Shown piece after piece: positions 25,310-33,922 of a DNA stretch of 64,000 bases. Position numbers and translations under genes: made by a program. The DNA comes from Caulobacter sp. (GTDB lineage Bacteria > Pseudomonadota > Alphaproteobacteria > Caulobacterales > Caulobacteraceae): NCBI GenBank assembly GCA_028291055.1, contig JAQGIP010000077.1:1-64000 (forward strand), read 5' to 3'. How positions within the stretch are numbered: position 1 is the first letter of the stretch; the number at the start of each line of letters is the position of its first letter. The notes below the pieces were generated by a model. That model searched no databases and was not told the origin of the DNA. It was given only the letters and a program-made list of their open reading frames with translations.

Positions 25310-26442
25310 TCCACACCTCCCGCAACCGCCCGGGCAGGCCGGACCATGCAGCCCACCGCGCCGCTCGCGCCCTTGCCGCCCAGGCGGGGCAGCAGGCCGT
25401 CGTAGCGGCCGCCGGCCGCCACCGGACGATCGTCGCCCAGCGCCTCGCTGCGCACCTCGAAGAGCACGCCGTCATAGTAGCCGAAGGAGCGTCCGAAGGC
25501 GGTGGACAGGGTCATACGATCAGCGGGCACACCGCCTTCCGTCAGGGCCGCCAGGCGCCGCGTCCAGTCGTTGAGCGCCGCGTCCAGCCCGGAACGGGCC
25601 GAGCCGGCCAGGGCCGCCACCGCCTCCAGGGCCTTGGCGGGCGGGCCGGACACCGCCAGGAAGCGGCGGATGGGATCGGCCTGGGCCTCGGTCAGCCCCG
25701 GCGCCTCGGCGGCGCGGGCCTTTTCCACCAGGCGGTGGACGATCTCGGCGGGGGTGCGTCCGCCCACCGGCTCGATGCCGGCGAGGGTCCACAGTTCCTG
25801 CAGCGCGGCGGCCGCCTCGGCTTTGGGCAGACTGGCCAGCAGGGTCGGCAGGCGGCTGGCGGGCGCGACGGGCGCGCCGCCCTTGGACGCCTGGTCCAGC
25901 TCGGCCCACAGGATGCGCGGACGCGAGAAGGCGCGCTTCAGCCGCGCGGCGGCGGCCTTGTCGAGGCCGAGGCTGTCGACGAAGGCCGCGAACAGGGAGA
26001 CGTCGCCGAGACGCAGGGACAGGTCGCTGCGCCCTCCTGCGACGGCCGCGCGCCAGGCCAGGACCGCGATCTCGGCGTCGGCGGCGGGCTTGTCGCCGGC
26101 CTCGAAGGCCTCGACGCCCAGCTGCAGGAATTCCTCGGCCCGGCCAGAACCGCGCGGGGCGACCCGGAAGGCCTTGCCTTCGTAGAGGTAGCGGCCGCCC
26201 GCCGCCCCACTCTCCAGATGGGCGCGGGCCACCGGAATGGTGAAGTCGGGCCGCAGCGCCGCCTCGCTCATGCCCTCGCCCTGGACCACGAACAGCCGCG
26301 CGCGCATGGCCTCGCCGGCCAGGTCGAGCAGCAGCGACAGCGGCTGGATGACGGGCACATCCACCGGCGCGGCCCCGGCGGCGGCGAAGGGTGCGCGGAT
26401 GGCGGCGAGCGCGTCCGGCGTGACGGCGGGCTCCAGTCTCAT
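25306..26442 (-). CDS. hisZ: ATP phosphoribosyltransferase regulatory subunit
   Basis: The 378-residue protein is a catalytically dead relative of class II histidyl-tRNA synthetase (VIQPLSLLLDLAGEAMRARLFVVQGEGMSEAALRPDFTIPVAR with motif-2-like YEGKAFRVAPRGSGRAEEFLQLGVE; motif-3-like GGRYDGLLPRLGG). HisZ binds short-form HisG and is needed for its activity and histidine feedback. It lies between hisS and hisG with four-base overlaps on both sides, so the three are one translationally coupled operon. That a synthetase and its paralogue are adjacent fits an old tandem origin. Confidence 0.93.
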   Translation of the reverse strand: MRLEPAVTPDALAAIRAPFAAAGAAPVDVPVIQPLSLLLDLAGEAMRARLFVVQGEGMSEAALRPDFTIPVARAHLESGAAGGRYLYEGKAFRVAPRGSGRAEEFLQLGVEAFEAGDKPAADAEIAVLAWRAAVAGGRSDLSLRLGDVSLFAAFVDSLGLDKAAAARLKRAFSRPRILWAELDQASKGGAPVAPASRLPTLLASLPKAEAAAALQELWTLAGIEPVGGRTPAEIVHRLVEKARAAEAPGLTEAQADPIRRFLAVSGPPAKALEAVAALAGSARSGLDAALNDWTRRLAALTEGGVPADRMTLSTAFGRSFGYYDGVLFEVRSEALGDDRPVAAGGRYDGLLPRLGGKGASGAVGCMVRPARAVAGGVE

Positions 26443-27932
26443 CGCGAGGCGTCCACAATCGCGCGCACCGAGGCCAGCATCTCGGCGCGGGGCACGTTCA
26501 TCTGCCCGGGCCGCTCGGCCTTCCAGGCGGCGTTGTCGGCGATGCCGGCGGCCAGCTTGCGGCCCATGTCCAGGTCCTTGATCGTCACCGTGCCGGCGGC
26601 CAGTTCGTCGCCGCCGATGATCACCGCGGCGGGAGAGTTGCGCCGGTCGGCGTATTTCATCTGGGGCCGCATACCCGAGGAGCCGAGATAGACCTCCGCC
26701 GCGATGCCGGCGGCGCGCAGCTCGCCGACCACCGCGAAATATTCGCCCATGTGGGCCTGGTCGAAGGCGATGACAACCACGGGCCCGCGCGCCTCGCTGT
26801 CCTTCAGCCGTCCGGCCGCCCTGAGCGCCGCGGCCAGGCGCGACACCCCGAAGGAGAAGCCCGTGGCCGGCACCGACTGGCCGGTGAAGCGCGCCACCAG
26901 GTCGTCGTAGCGCCCGCCGCCGCCCACCGAGCCGAAGCGCACCGGATTGCCGGCCTCGTCGGTGGTGTCCATCAGCAGCTCGGCCTCGAACACCGGGCCG
27001 GTGTAGTATTCCAGTCCACGCACGATGGCCGGGTCGAACATCGCCCGGTCCTCGGCCACGCCCAGGCCTTTCAGCGCCGCGTCGATCTTCGCCAGTTCCT
27101 CCAGCCCCTCGTCGCCCTCGGCCGAACCGCCGATGACGTTGGCGATGTTGGCCAGGGTATCGCCGCGCCCCGATGCGCCGGCGGCCACGAAGGCCAGCAC
27201 GGCCTCGGCGCCCTTGGCGTTCAAGCCCGCGCCCTTGGTGAAGGCGCCGCTCTCGTCCTTGCGGCCCTCGCCCAGCAGCAGCCGCACCCCGTCCGGGCCC
27301 AGCCGGTCCAGCTTGTCGACCGCGCGCAGCACGCCCAGCTTCTGGCCATTGTCGGTGACGCCCGCCGTGGCCAGCAGGCCGTTGAGCAGCTTGCGGTTAT
27401 TGATCTTCACCACCGCCTGGCCCGGCGCCACGCCGGCGGCTTCCAGTCCGGCGACGGCCAGGGCGATCATTTCCGCGTCGGCTTCCGGCCGGGCCGAGCC
27501 CACCGTATCGGCGTCGCACTGGATGAATTCGCGATAGCGCCCCGGCCCCGGCTTCTCGTTGCGCCACACCGGCCCGAAGGCATAGCGGCGGAAGGGCTTG
27601 GGCAGGGTCTCCCAGTTCTGGGCCGCGAACCGGGCCAGCGGCGCGGTCAGGTCGTAGCGCAGCGCCATCCACTGTTCGTCGTCGTCGGTGAGCGCGAAGA
27701 CGCCCTCGTTGGGCCGGTCGCTGTCGGGCAGGAACTTGCCCAGCGCATCGGCATATTCGAAGGCCCCGGTGTCCAGCGCCTCGAAGCCCCAGGTCTCATA
27801 GACTTTCGACACTGCCTCAAGGATGGCCCGCTCGGCGCGCAGGGTCGAGGCGCGCTTGTCGGCGAAGCCGCGCGGGTTGCGCGCTTCGGGGCGGAAGGCT
27901 TCGGCAGGGATGGTGGTGTCGTCGATACTCAT
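26439..27932 (-). CDS. hisS: Histidyl-tRNA synthetase
   Basis: The 497-residue class II synthetase charges tRNA-His. Motif 2 is seen in RRYAFGPVWRNEKPGPGRYREF, motif 3 in FSFGVSRLAAAL, and the histidine-site region in RGLEYYTGPVFE, followed by the C-terminal anticodon-binding domain (GPVVVIAFDQ, GIAAEVYLGSSGMRPQMKYA). The motif-2 loop GPGRYREFIQCDADTVG is of the divergent alphaproteobacterial/eukaryote-like type, not the E. coli type, which is known to go with tRNA-His lacking the usual extra G-1. I use the ATG at 27932; upstream in-frame codons are not family-like. It leads the hisS-hisZ-hisG operon, with four-base overlap to hisZ. Confidence 0.95.
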   Translation of the reverse strand: MSIDDTTIPAEAFRPEARNPRGFADKRASTLRAERAILEAVSKVYETWGFEALDTGAFEYADALGKFLPDSDRPNEGVFALTDDDEQWMALRYDLTAPLARFAAQNWETLPKPFRRYAFGPVWRNEKPGPGRYREFIQCDADTVGSARPEADAEMIALAVAGLEAAGVAPGQAVVKINNRKLLNGLLATAGVTDNGQKLGVLRAVDKLDRLGPDGVRLLLGEGRKDESGAFTKGAGLNAKGAEAVLAFVAAGASGRGDTLANIANVIGGSAEGDEGLEELAKIDAALKGLGVAEDRAMFDPAIVRGLEYYTGPVFEAELLMDTTDEAGNPVRFGSVGGGGRYDDLVARFTGQSVPATGFSFGVSRLAAALRAAGRLKDSEARGPVVVIAFDQAHMGEYFAVVGELRAAGIAAEVYLGSSGMRPQMKYADRRNSPAAVIIGGDELAAGTVTIKDLDMGRKLAAGIADNAAWKAERPGQMNVPRAEMLASVRAIVDASR

Positions 27933-28159
27933 GGCGCTCGTCGTCGTCCTGACATGCCCGATCGGGGCACTGGGGTCTTGGAGACGGATGGCGCTGATGT
28001 CGAGCCCCATCCGCTTGGCGGGGCTACGGCTGGAAGATGGCTTAAGCCAAACGATCCCGGCCGATCCCGCGTCGCAGGGTCGAATGGTGGTGACCGTGAT
28101 GGTGGTGCGGCGTCTTCATCTTGGGGCCGCTATAGCGGAGTTATGTGAAGCAATCCAGT

Positions 28160-28402
28160 ATGCCCCGCTCAGACGCCAACCGCCGGGACGGGTCGATGAC
28201 GCCGCCGTGGATTACCAATCCTGATATCGAGCGAGGCAGTATCGGCTGGCGGATGGGCGCGGGCGAGGAGACTTACAACGCCTTCTATCGCGCCTTCTCG
28301 GTTCTTACCGACGCGGACGCGACGGCCTTCGCACGGGTGTATCCGGAGCCCCCTGAATGGGCCGGGTTCTACGCGATGATCCGCGAGAACCCCTGGCGCT
28401 AG
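28160..28402 (+). CDS. Small conserved-type hypothetical protein
   Basis: This 80-residue product (MPRSDANRRDGSMTPPWIT...) is rich in aromatic residues and acidic side chains in its second half (ETYNAFYRAFSVLTDADA, YPEPPEWAGFYAMIRENPW). It has no signal peptide, membrane helix or recognisable motif. The third-codon G/C bias, compact length and neat fit between hisS and pgi support a real gene. A GTG at 28145 gives a version five residues longer; a clear Shine-Dalgarno is lacking for both. It is divergent from hisS and ends five bases before the convergent pgi stop. Function unknown. Confidence 0.6.
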   Translation: MPRSDANRRDGSMTPPWITNPDIERGSIGWRMGAGEETYNAFYRAFSVLTDADATAFARVYPEPPEWAGFYAMIRENPWR

Positions 28403-28406
28403 GAGC

Positions 28407-30026
28407 TCATCCCTTCAGCCGCCCGATCAACGCCGTGGTCGACGGGTCATGCGGGTTCACCGCCTTGCCCTCCAGTTCCGGCAGGATGCGCCCGGCCATG
28501 GCCTTGCCCAGCTCCACGCCCCATTGGTCGAAGCTGTTGATGCCCCACACCACGCCCTCGACGAAGGTCTTGTGTTCATAGAGCGCGATCAGGGCGCCGA
28601 AGGTTTCGGGGGTCAGCCGGTCCAGCAGGATCAGGGTCGAGGGGCGGTTGCCGGCGAAGGCGCGCTGAGGGGCCAGGGTGGCGATCTCGGCGGCGGGCGT
28701 GCCCTTGGCTTCGAGTTCGGCGCGCACGTCGGCTTCGCTGCGCCCGACCATCAGGGCCTCGGCCTGGGCCAGGACGTTGGCCAGCAACTTCTGGTGCATG
28801 TCGGCGGGGCCGTCGTCGCTCCTGGCCAGGGCGATGAATTCCACGGGCGTGACGTCCGTGCCCTGGTGCATGGCCTGGAAGTAGGCGTGCTGCACGGTGG
28901 TGCCTTCGCCGCCGAACACCACCGGCGCGGTGCCGTGGGCGACGGGTTTGCCGTCGGAGCCCACCGACTTGCCGTTGGATTCCATCTCCAGTTGCTGAAG
29001 AAAGTTCGACAGCCGGTTCAGACGGTGGGCGTAGGGGACGACCGAGCGGGCGCCGCGCCCCAGGCCGTTGCGATTGAACACCTGGGCCAGGCCCAGCAAC
29101 ACGGGCGCGTTGCGCTCCAGCGGCGCGGTGGCGAAATGCTCATCCATCGCCCGGCCGCCCGCGAGGAAGCGGTCGAACACCTCCCAGCCCAGCGCGATGG
29201 GCACCGACAGGCTGACCGAGGACCACAGGGAATAGCGCCCGCCGACCCAGTCCCAGAAGCCGAACACGCGCTCATCGACGATGCCGAAGGCGGCGGTCTT
29301 GTCCAGCGCTGTGGAGACGGCGGCCAGGTGGCCCTTGGCGGCCTCCTCGCCCAGCGACGCCGCCAGCCAGGCCCGCGCGGCTTGCGCGTTCGCCATGGTT
29401 TCCTGCGTCGTGAAGGTCTTGGACACCACCACCACAAGCGTCTCGGCGGGGTCCATATCGGCGGTGACCAGCGCGAATTCGGCTCCGTCCACATTGGCCA
29501 CGAAGCGCAGGTCGATGTCGGGCTTCAGCGGGCGCAGCGCGTCCCACAGCAGACGCGGCCCAAGGTCGGAGCCGCCGATGCCGATGTGCAGGATGGCCTT
29601 GAACGGCCTGCCCGTAGCGCCCTTCACCGCGCCGGAGCGCACTTGGCCCGCAAACGCGCTCATGCGGGCGCGCACGGCTTCCACCTCAGCCATCACCGGC
29701 TTGCCGCCCGAGCGGTAGTCCGCGTCGGCGGCGGCCCGCAGCGCCACATGCAGCACGGCGCGGCCTTCCGATCCGTTGATCGCTTCGCCCGCCAGCATCC
29801 GGGCGCGGGCGCCCTCGACGTCGGCGGCCTTGGCCAGCGCCAGGGCGGCGTCCAGCGCCGCCGCCGTCCACGCCTGTTTGGAGAGGTCCAGCGTCACGCC
29901 CGCCGCCTCCACTGTCATTCGTTGCAACCGGTCCGGCTCGGCGGCGAACATATCGACGATCCGGGTCTTGGCGGCGGTCGCGGCGGCTTGGTCGAAGGCG
30001 GTCCAGGCGGCGGTCAGGTCGGACAT
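28407..30026 (-). CDS. pgi: Glucose-6-phosphate isomerase
   Basis: The 539-residue cytosolic enzyme interconverts glucose-6-phosphate and fructose-6-phosphate. Family signatures are all present: HIGIGGSDLGPRLLWDAL, FVANVDGAEF, VVSKTFTTQETMANA, the phosphosugar region FWDWVGGRYSLWSSVSLSVP, the catalytic glutamate in EMESNGKS, the histidine region QHAYFQAMHQGTDV, and the C-terminal lysine segment EHKTFVEGVVWGINSFDQWGVELGK. Length is normal for bacterial PGI. The ATG at 30026 begins MSDLTAAW; longer in-frame sequence has no family similarity. It converges with the small hypothetical gene and is divergent from the 30120 gene. Confidence 0.97.
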   Translation of the reverse strand: MSDLTAAWTAFDQAAATAAKTRIVDMFAAEPDRLQRMTVEAAGVTLDLSKQAWTAAALDAALALAKAADVEGARARMLAGEAINGSEGRAVLHVALRAAADADYRSGGKPVMAEVEAVRARMSAFAGQVRSGAVKGATGRPFKAILHIGIGGSDLGPRLLWDALRPLKPDIDLRFVANVDGAEFALVTADMDPAETLVVVVSKTFTTQETMANAQAARAWLAASLGEEAAKGHLAAVSTALDKTAAFGIVDERVFGFWDWVGGRYSLWSSVSLSVPIALGWEVFDRFLAGGRAMDEHFATAPLERNAPVLLGLAQVFNRNGLGRGARSVVPYAHRLNRLSNFLQQLEMESNGKSVGSDGKPVAHGTAPVVFGGEGTTVQHAYFQAMHQGTDVTPVEFIALARSDDGPADMHQKLLANVLAQAEALMVGRSEADVRAELEAKGTPAAEIATLAPQRAFAGNRPSTLILLDRLTPETFGALIALYEHKTFVEGVVWGINSFDQWGVELGKAMAGRILPELEGKAVNPHDPSTTALIGRLKG

Positions 30027-30119
30027 GGGGCGCTCGAGAGGTAAAGGGCTGTTAACCACGTTGGGCGTAGCAAGAAGGCTGTTCGTCCGCCTCTTACAAC
30101 GTTCAACGAGGAGCGCGCC

Positions 30120-30590
30120 ATGTCGTGTGACGCCGTCGCCCTTTCCGCCTTCCTCTGGCTGGCTTCGACCGGCCCGGCGCACCCGCCGCAACTGGTTTAC
30201 GCAGTTTCCGCCCCGGTGAGCCCGCCCAGTTCGGTGGCGGGCGAGCCGATGTTCGCCGATATCGTCAAGCGCGCGGGCAAGCTGCGCGGCGAGATCGCCA
30301 GATACCGCAAGGCCGGCGCCGGCCCCCTGCCCCACCTGGCCGACTTCCAGGCCAAGGTCGGCGAACTGTCCGACCTCGACATGAAGGGTCACATCGAGCT
30401 GAAGGCGCGCGGCACCGACGGCGACCTGAAGTGCATCCTGCGCGGCATCAGCCAGGACCTGCCGCTGAAGCTCAAGGACGTGGTCGACGCCACCGACCTG
30501 AAGATCCGCGACAACGCCCTGCGCGAACTCGACTTCCTGCTGCGCGACAACGTCGAGGTGATCACCTCGCCGCCCGCCCCGCCCGTCTGA
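30120..30590 (+). CDS. Hypothetical protein with a hydrophobic N-terminus
   Basis: The 156-residue protein starts with an uncharged, moderately hydrophobic stretch (AVALSAFLWLASTGPAHP) and then a charged, helical domain (FADIVKRAGKLRGEIARYRKAG, LADFQAKVGELSDLDMKG, LRGISQDLPLKLKDVVDAT, NALRELDFLLRDNVEVI). I do not recognise a family. GAGGAG is eight bases before the ATG at 30120, which supports this start; an internal ATG at 30249 would give a purely soluble 113-residue version. It is divergent from pgi and ends 15 bases before the convergent DsbD-like gene. Confidence 0.65.
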   Translation: MSCDAVALSAFLWLASTGPAHPPQLVYAVSAPVSPPSSVAGEPMFADIVKRAGKLRGEIARYRKAGAGPLPHLADFQAKVGELSDLDMKGHIELKARGTDGDLKCILRGISQDLPLKLKDVVDATDLKIRDNALRELDFLLRDNVEVITSPPAPPV

Positions 30591-30605
30591 CGGCTGCTCT
30601 GACGC

Positions 30606-32708
30606 CTACTTCGCCGCCGCCTCTTTCACGGCCTTCACCACAATGCCCTCGGTCAGCACCTGGGGCAGGGTCTTGGGTGGTCCGCCCGCCGCCGGATAGA
30701 CCAGATACAGCGGCACGCCCGCGCGGCCCTGCTGCGTCAGCGCCGCCTCGATCTCCGGATTGCGGTTGGTCCAGTCGCCGACCAGATAGGCGGCGTTGGC
30801 GTCCTTGAAGGCCTGAGCCGTGCCCGCCGTTTCGATGGCGATGCGGTCGTTGACCTGGCAGGTGACGCACCAGGCGGCGGTGAAGTTGACCAGCACCGGG
30901 CGGCCCTCAGCCCGCAGCTCCGCCACCCGCGCCACGCTCCAGGGTTCCGATTTCAGCGTCGCCGTCTGGGACGGACCAGCAATGGCGAAGGCGAAGGCCG
31001 CGATCATGGCCACGGCCGCGCCGGCGCCCAACGCGATCTGTCTCGGCCCGGCGGAGCCTTGCGCCCCGCGCCGTTGCCACACCCCGAACAGCCAGGCCGC
31101 GAAGGCGGCAAGCAATCCGGCGCCGAACAGCCGCGCCAGGCCCAGCGACCCCGCCTGCTGGGCCAGCACCCAGGCCAGCCAGGCTGCCGCCCCATACATC
31201 GGGAAGGCCAGGATATGCTTGAACCCATCCATCCACGGGCCGGGGCGCGGCAGGCGATTGAGCAGGGCGGGCATGAAGGCCAGCGCCGTGAAGGGCGCGG
31301 CGAAACCGAGCGCCAAGCCTAAGAACACCGCCAGCGCGGCGGGCGCCGATTGCACCAGGGCGAACCCCAACGCCGGGCCCATGAAGGGCGCCGTGCAGGG
31401 CGCCGCCACCACCACCGCCAACGCGCCGGTGAAGAAGGCCCCGGCCAGGCCGGAGCGCGAGGCCAGCCCCTGGCCCGCCCCCTGGACCGAGGTCCCGATC
31501 TCGAAGACGCCCGAGAGGTTCAGCGCGGTCAGCAGCATGACCAGGGTGAGCGCCGCGACCACCGGCGGCGACTGCAGCTGGAAGCCCCAGCCCAGGGCCT
31601 GGCCCGCGGCCTTCAGCGCCAGCAGCGATCCGGCCAGGGCCAGGAAGGTGGCGACCACGCCGACCAGGAAGGCGATGCCTTGCGCCCGCGCGCCCTTGGC
31701 CTCCGCCCCATGGCCGGCCAGCGAGGCGGCCTTCATGCTCAGCACCGGGAAGACGCAGGGCATCAGGTTGAGGATCAGCCCGCCCAGGACGGCGGAAATG
31801 ATCGCCGTCAGCACATTCAGGCCACCACCGCCCTTGCCCGCCCCGCCCGTGCTGGGCGGCGGGCCGAGGCCAGACGCGCCGGCGGGCGCGGGCCCGGCCT
31901 TGGCGGTGACCTCGAAGGCGCCGCCCTTGACGACGATGATGCCGGCGATCTCGGCCGGCGGGCCCGCCTGCGCCACCTGGGCATTCGGCGACAGTGTCAG
32001 GGTCAGGCCGTCCGGGCCCCGCTCGATGGCTTGTGCGGCAGGATGCAGGATGACCGCGCCGGAATAGGGGAAGAAGAAGGCCTCGCTCAGGTCCGCGCCC
32101 TTCAGCGGCGCGCCGGTCAGGGCCAGCGTCAGCTTGCCGCGCTGCCATTGGTAGGCGCCCTGCACGGCCCCGGCCTTGGGCGCCGCGGCCAGCGCGGCGG
32201 CAACCGGCGCCCCCCACTTGGCGTCGGTCACGGCGGCGGGCCCGACCTTCAAGGTCAGGTTCAGCACGGCGTCCTCCGGCACGCAGACGTCCTTGCAGAC
32301 CAGGAAGGAGACCGCCGCCTGCACCGCGATCGTCGAACCCACCTTGGCGTCGGCGGCAACCTTGATCGGCACGGGCAGGATGACCTCGCCCTCGTAGCCG
32401 AAGTCGGTCAGCGGCCCGGTCACCTCCTTGCGCGGCGTGGCCCAGACGATGTCGCCGGCGCTCCAGCCGTTGGGCAGAGTCCACTTCATGGCGGTGGGTT
32501 CGCCCGCGTCGCCGGCGTTGCGCCAATAGGTGTGCCAGCCGGGGCTGATCTTCTGGCGCAGGCCGACGTAGGTGGTGGCGCCCGGCGCGACCGTGCTCTG
32601 CTGGGCGACCAGCTCGGATTCGATATGACCGCTGTTGACCGCCTGGGCGAAGGCGCTCGCGGGCGCGAGCAGGATGAGAAGCAGCGGGAGCAGACGAAGA
32701 AGGCGCAT
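30606..32708 (-). CDS. DsbD/ScsB-like protein-disulfide reductase
   Basis: The 700-residue inner-membrane protein carries electrons from cytosolic thioredoxin to the periplasm. It has a signal peptide (LLRLLPLLLILLAPASAFA), an N-terminal periplasmic domain with a cysteine pair in FLVCKDVCVPEDA, a central block of about eight helices with the two transmembrane cysteines in NLMPCVFPVLSM and VVAAPCTAPFMG, and a C-terminal thioredoxin-like domain with C614-x-x-C617 in AAWCVTCQVND. The N-domain differs from classical DsbD and fits the larger ScsB type, which often serves copper or peroxide stress proteins. It is convergent with the gene before it and divergent from the MDR oxidoreductase. Confidence 0.9.
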   Translation of the reverse strand: MRLLRLLPLLLILLAPASAFAQAVNSGHIESELVAQQSTVAPGATTYVGLRQKISPGWHTYWRNAGDAGEPTAMKWTLPNGWSAGDIVWATPRKEVTGPLTDFGYEGEVILPVPIKVAADAKVGSTIAVQAAVSFLVCKDVCVPEDAVLNLTLKVGPAAVTDAKWGAPVAAALAAAPKAGAVQGAYQWQRGKLTLALTGAPLKGADLSEAFFFPYSGAVILHPAAQAIERGPDGLTLTLSPNAQVAQAGPPAEIAGIIVVKGGAFEVTAKAGPAPAGASGLGPPPSTGGAGKGGGGLNVLTAIISAVLGGLILNLMPCVFPVLSMKAASLAGHGAEAKGARAQGIAFLVGVVATFLALAGSLLALKAAGQALGWGFQLQSPPVVAALTLVMLLTALNLSGVFEIGTSVQGAGQGLASRSGLAGAFFTGALAVVVAAPCTAPFMGPALGFALVQSAPAALAVFLGLALGFAAPFTALAFMPALLNRLPRPGPWMDGFKHILAFPMYGAAAWLAWVLAQQAGSLGLARLFGAGLLAAFAAWLFGVWQRRGAQGSAGPRQIALGAGAAVAMIAAFAFAIAGPSQTATLKSEPWSVARVAELRAEGRPVLVNFTAAWCVTCQVNDRIAIETAGTAQAFKDANAAYLVGDWTNRNPEIEAALTQQGRAGVPLYLVYPAAGGPPKTLPQVLTEGIVVKAVKEAAAK

Positions 32709-32807
32709 GGGTTCTGTCTATAGGCCGGGCGGGGCGGCGGACAATGGCAACGCCTCTCGACAATATGGGGCGCTACGCCCAGATGGTTACAAACGGGGAG
32801 AAAACGC

Positions 32808-33830
32808 ATGAGCGGCATGAACCGGCGCTGGGTCCTGAAGCGCCGCCCCGAGGGCGAGATCGCGCCGGGCGACCTGCAGTTCGTCGAGACCCCGATCCCG
32901 GCCCTGGGCGAAGACGAGGTCCTGGTGCGCAACCTCTACCTGTCGCTCGACCCCACCAACCGCATCTGGATGAGCGACCGCGACCAGTACATGCCGCCCG
33001 TCGAGATCGGCGACGTGATGCGCGGCGGCACCATCGGCGTGGTCGAAACCAGCCGCTCGGAACGCTTCAAGGCCGGCGACATCGTCAACACCGGCCTGGG
33101 CGGCTGGCAGACCTACACCATCGCGCCCGCCGCCATCGTCAGCCCCGTGCCGATGATCCCCGGCGTGCCGCTGACCGCCTTCATGAGCGTGCTGGGCGCC
33201 ACGGGCCTGACTGCCTGGTTCGGGCTGATGGACATCGGCAAGCCTCAGCCGGGCGAGACGGTGGTGGTCAGCGCCGCTGCCGGGGCCGTGGGCTCCATCG
33301 TCGGCCAGATCGCCAAGCTGAAGGGCTGCCGCGTCATCGGCATCGCCGGGGGCCCGGAGAAGTGCGCCTGGCTGACCCGCGACCTCGGCTTCGACGGCGC
33401 CATCGATTATAAGAATGAAGATGTGGGCGACGCATTGGACCGGCTCTGCCCCAACGGCATTGACGTCAATTTCGAGAATGTCGGCGGCAAGATCATGGAC
33501 GCCGTGTTCGACCGCATGAACACCTTCGGCCGCATGGCGCTGTGCGGCATGATCTCGACCTACAACGATGACGGTCCGCCCAGCGGCCCCAACGACTTCG
33601 GCCGCATCCTGATGCGCCGCCTGCTGATCAAGGGCTTCATCATCATCGACTATCTGCCGCGCGCCGGCGAAGCCTTCGCCGAGCTGGCGCCCTGGGTGGC
33701 GTCGGGCCAGATCAAATGGAAGGCGCATGTGGTCGATGGGCTGGAAAACGCCGTCGACGCCCTTGGCCGGCTGTTCACCGGCGACCATGACGGCAAGCTG
33801 CTCATCCGCGTCTCCCCGAGCACGATTTGA
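32808..33830 (+). CDS. Zinc-independent MDR NADP-dependent oxidoreductase (leukotriene B4 dehydrogenase/CurA type)
   Basis: The 340-residue enzyme has the two-domain medium-chain reductase fold without zinc ligands. N-terminal signatures include LYLSLDPTNRIWMSD and GDVMRGGTIGVV; the Rossmann domain has VVVSAAAGAVGSIVGQIAK, GIAGGPEKC and FENVGGKIMDAVF, all typical of the LTB4DH/YncB group that reduces enone double bonds of small aldehydes and ketones. The substrate here is unknown. The ATG at 32808 follows GGGGAG. Its stop codon lies in the loop of the palindrome that starts the downstream repeat. It is divergent from the DsbD-like gene. Confidence 0.92.
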   Translation: MSGMNRRWVLKRRPEGEIAPGDLQFVETPIPALGEDEVLVRNLYLSLDPTNRIWMSDRDQYMPPVEIGDVMRGGTIGVVETSRSERFKAGDIVNTGLGGWQTYTIAPAAIVSPVPMIPGVPLTAFMSVLGATGLTAWFGLMDIGKPQPGETVVVSAAAGAVGSIVGQIAKLKGCRVIGIAGGPEKCAWLTRDLGFDGAIDYKNEDVGDALDRLCPNGIDVNFENVGGKIMDAVFDRMNTFGRMALCGMISTYNDDGPPSGPNDFGRILMRRLLIKGFIIIDYLPRAGEAFAELAPWVASGQIKWKAHVVDGLENAVDALGRLFTGDHDGKLLIRVSPSTI

Positions 33831-33908
33831 ATCGTGCTCTAATCTTTCTAGGAGGTAGAGCGGGTTGCGGGCGGAAAACCGCTTCACACTTTTCCTCAAC
33901 CCGCTCTA
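33818..33908. repeat. Alphaproteobacterial GAGC/GCTC palindromic repeat
   Basis: Two palindromes lie side by side: GAGCACGATT-tg-AATCGTGCTC (33818-33839), then TAGAGCGGGTT...AACCCGCTCTA (33856-33908) enclosing GGAAAACCGCTTCACACTTTTC. The AAAACCGCTTC..CACTTTT core between AGAGC and GCTCT arms is a very common intergenic repeat in Rhizobiales and Caulobacterales. The first palindrome contains the MDR stop codon and is followed by TAATCTTTCT, so it may also act as a terminator. Confidence 0.8.
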
Positions 33909-33922
33909 GGAACCCTGACCCC

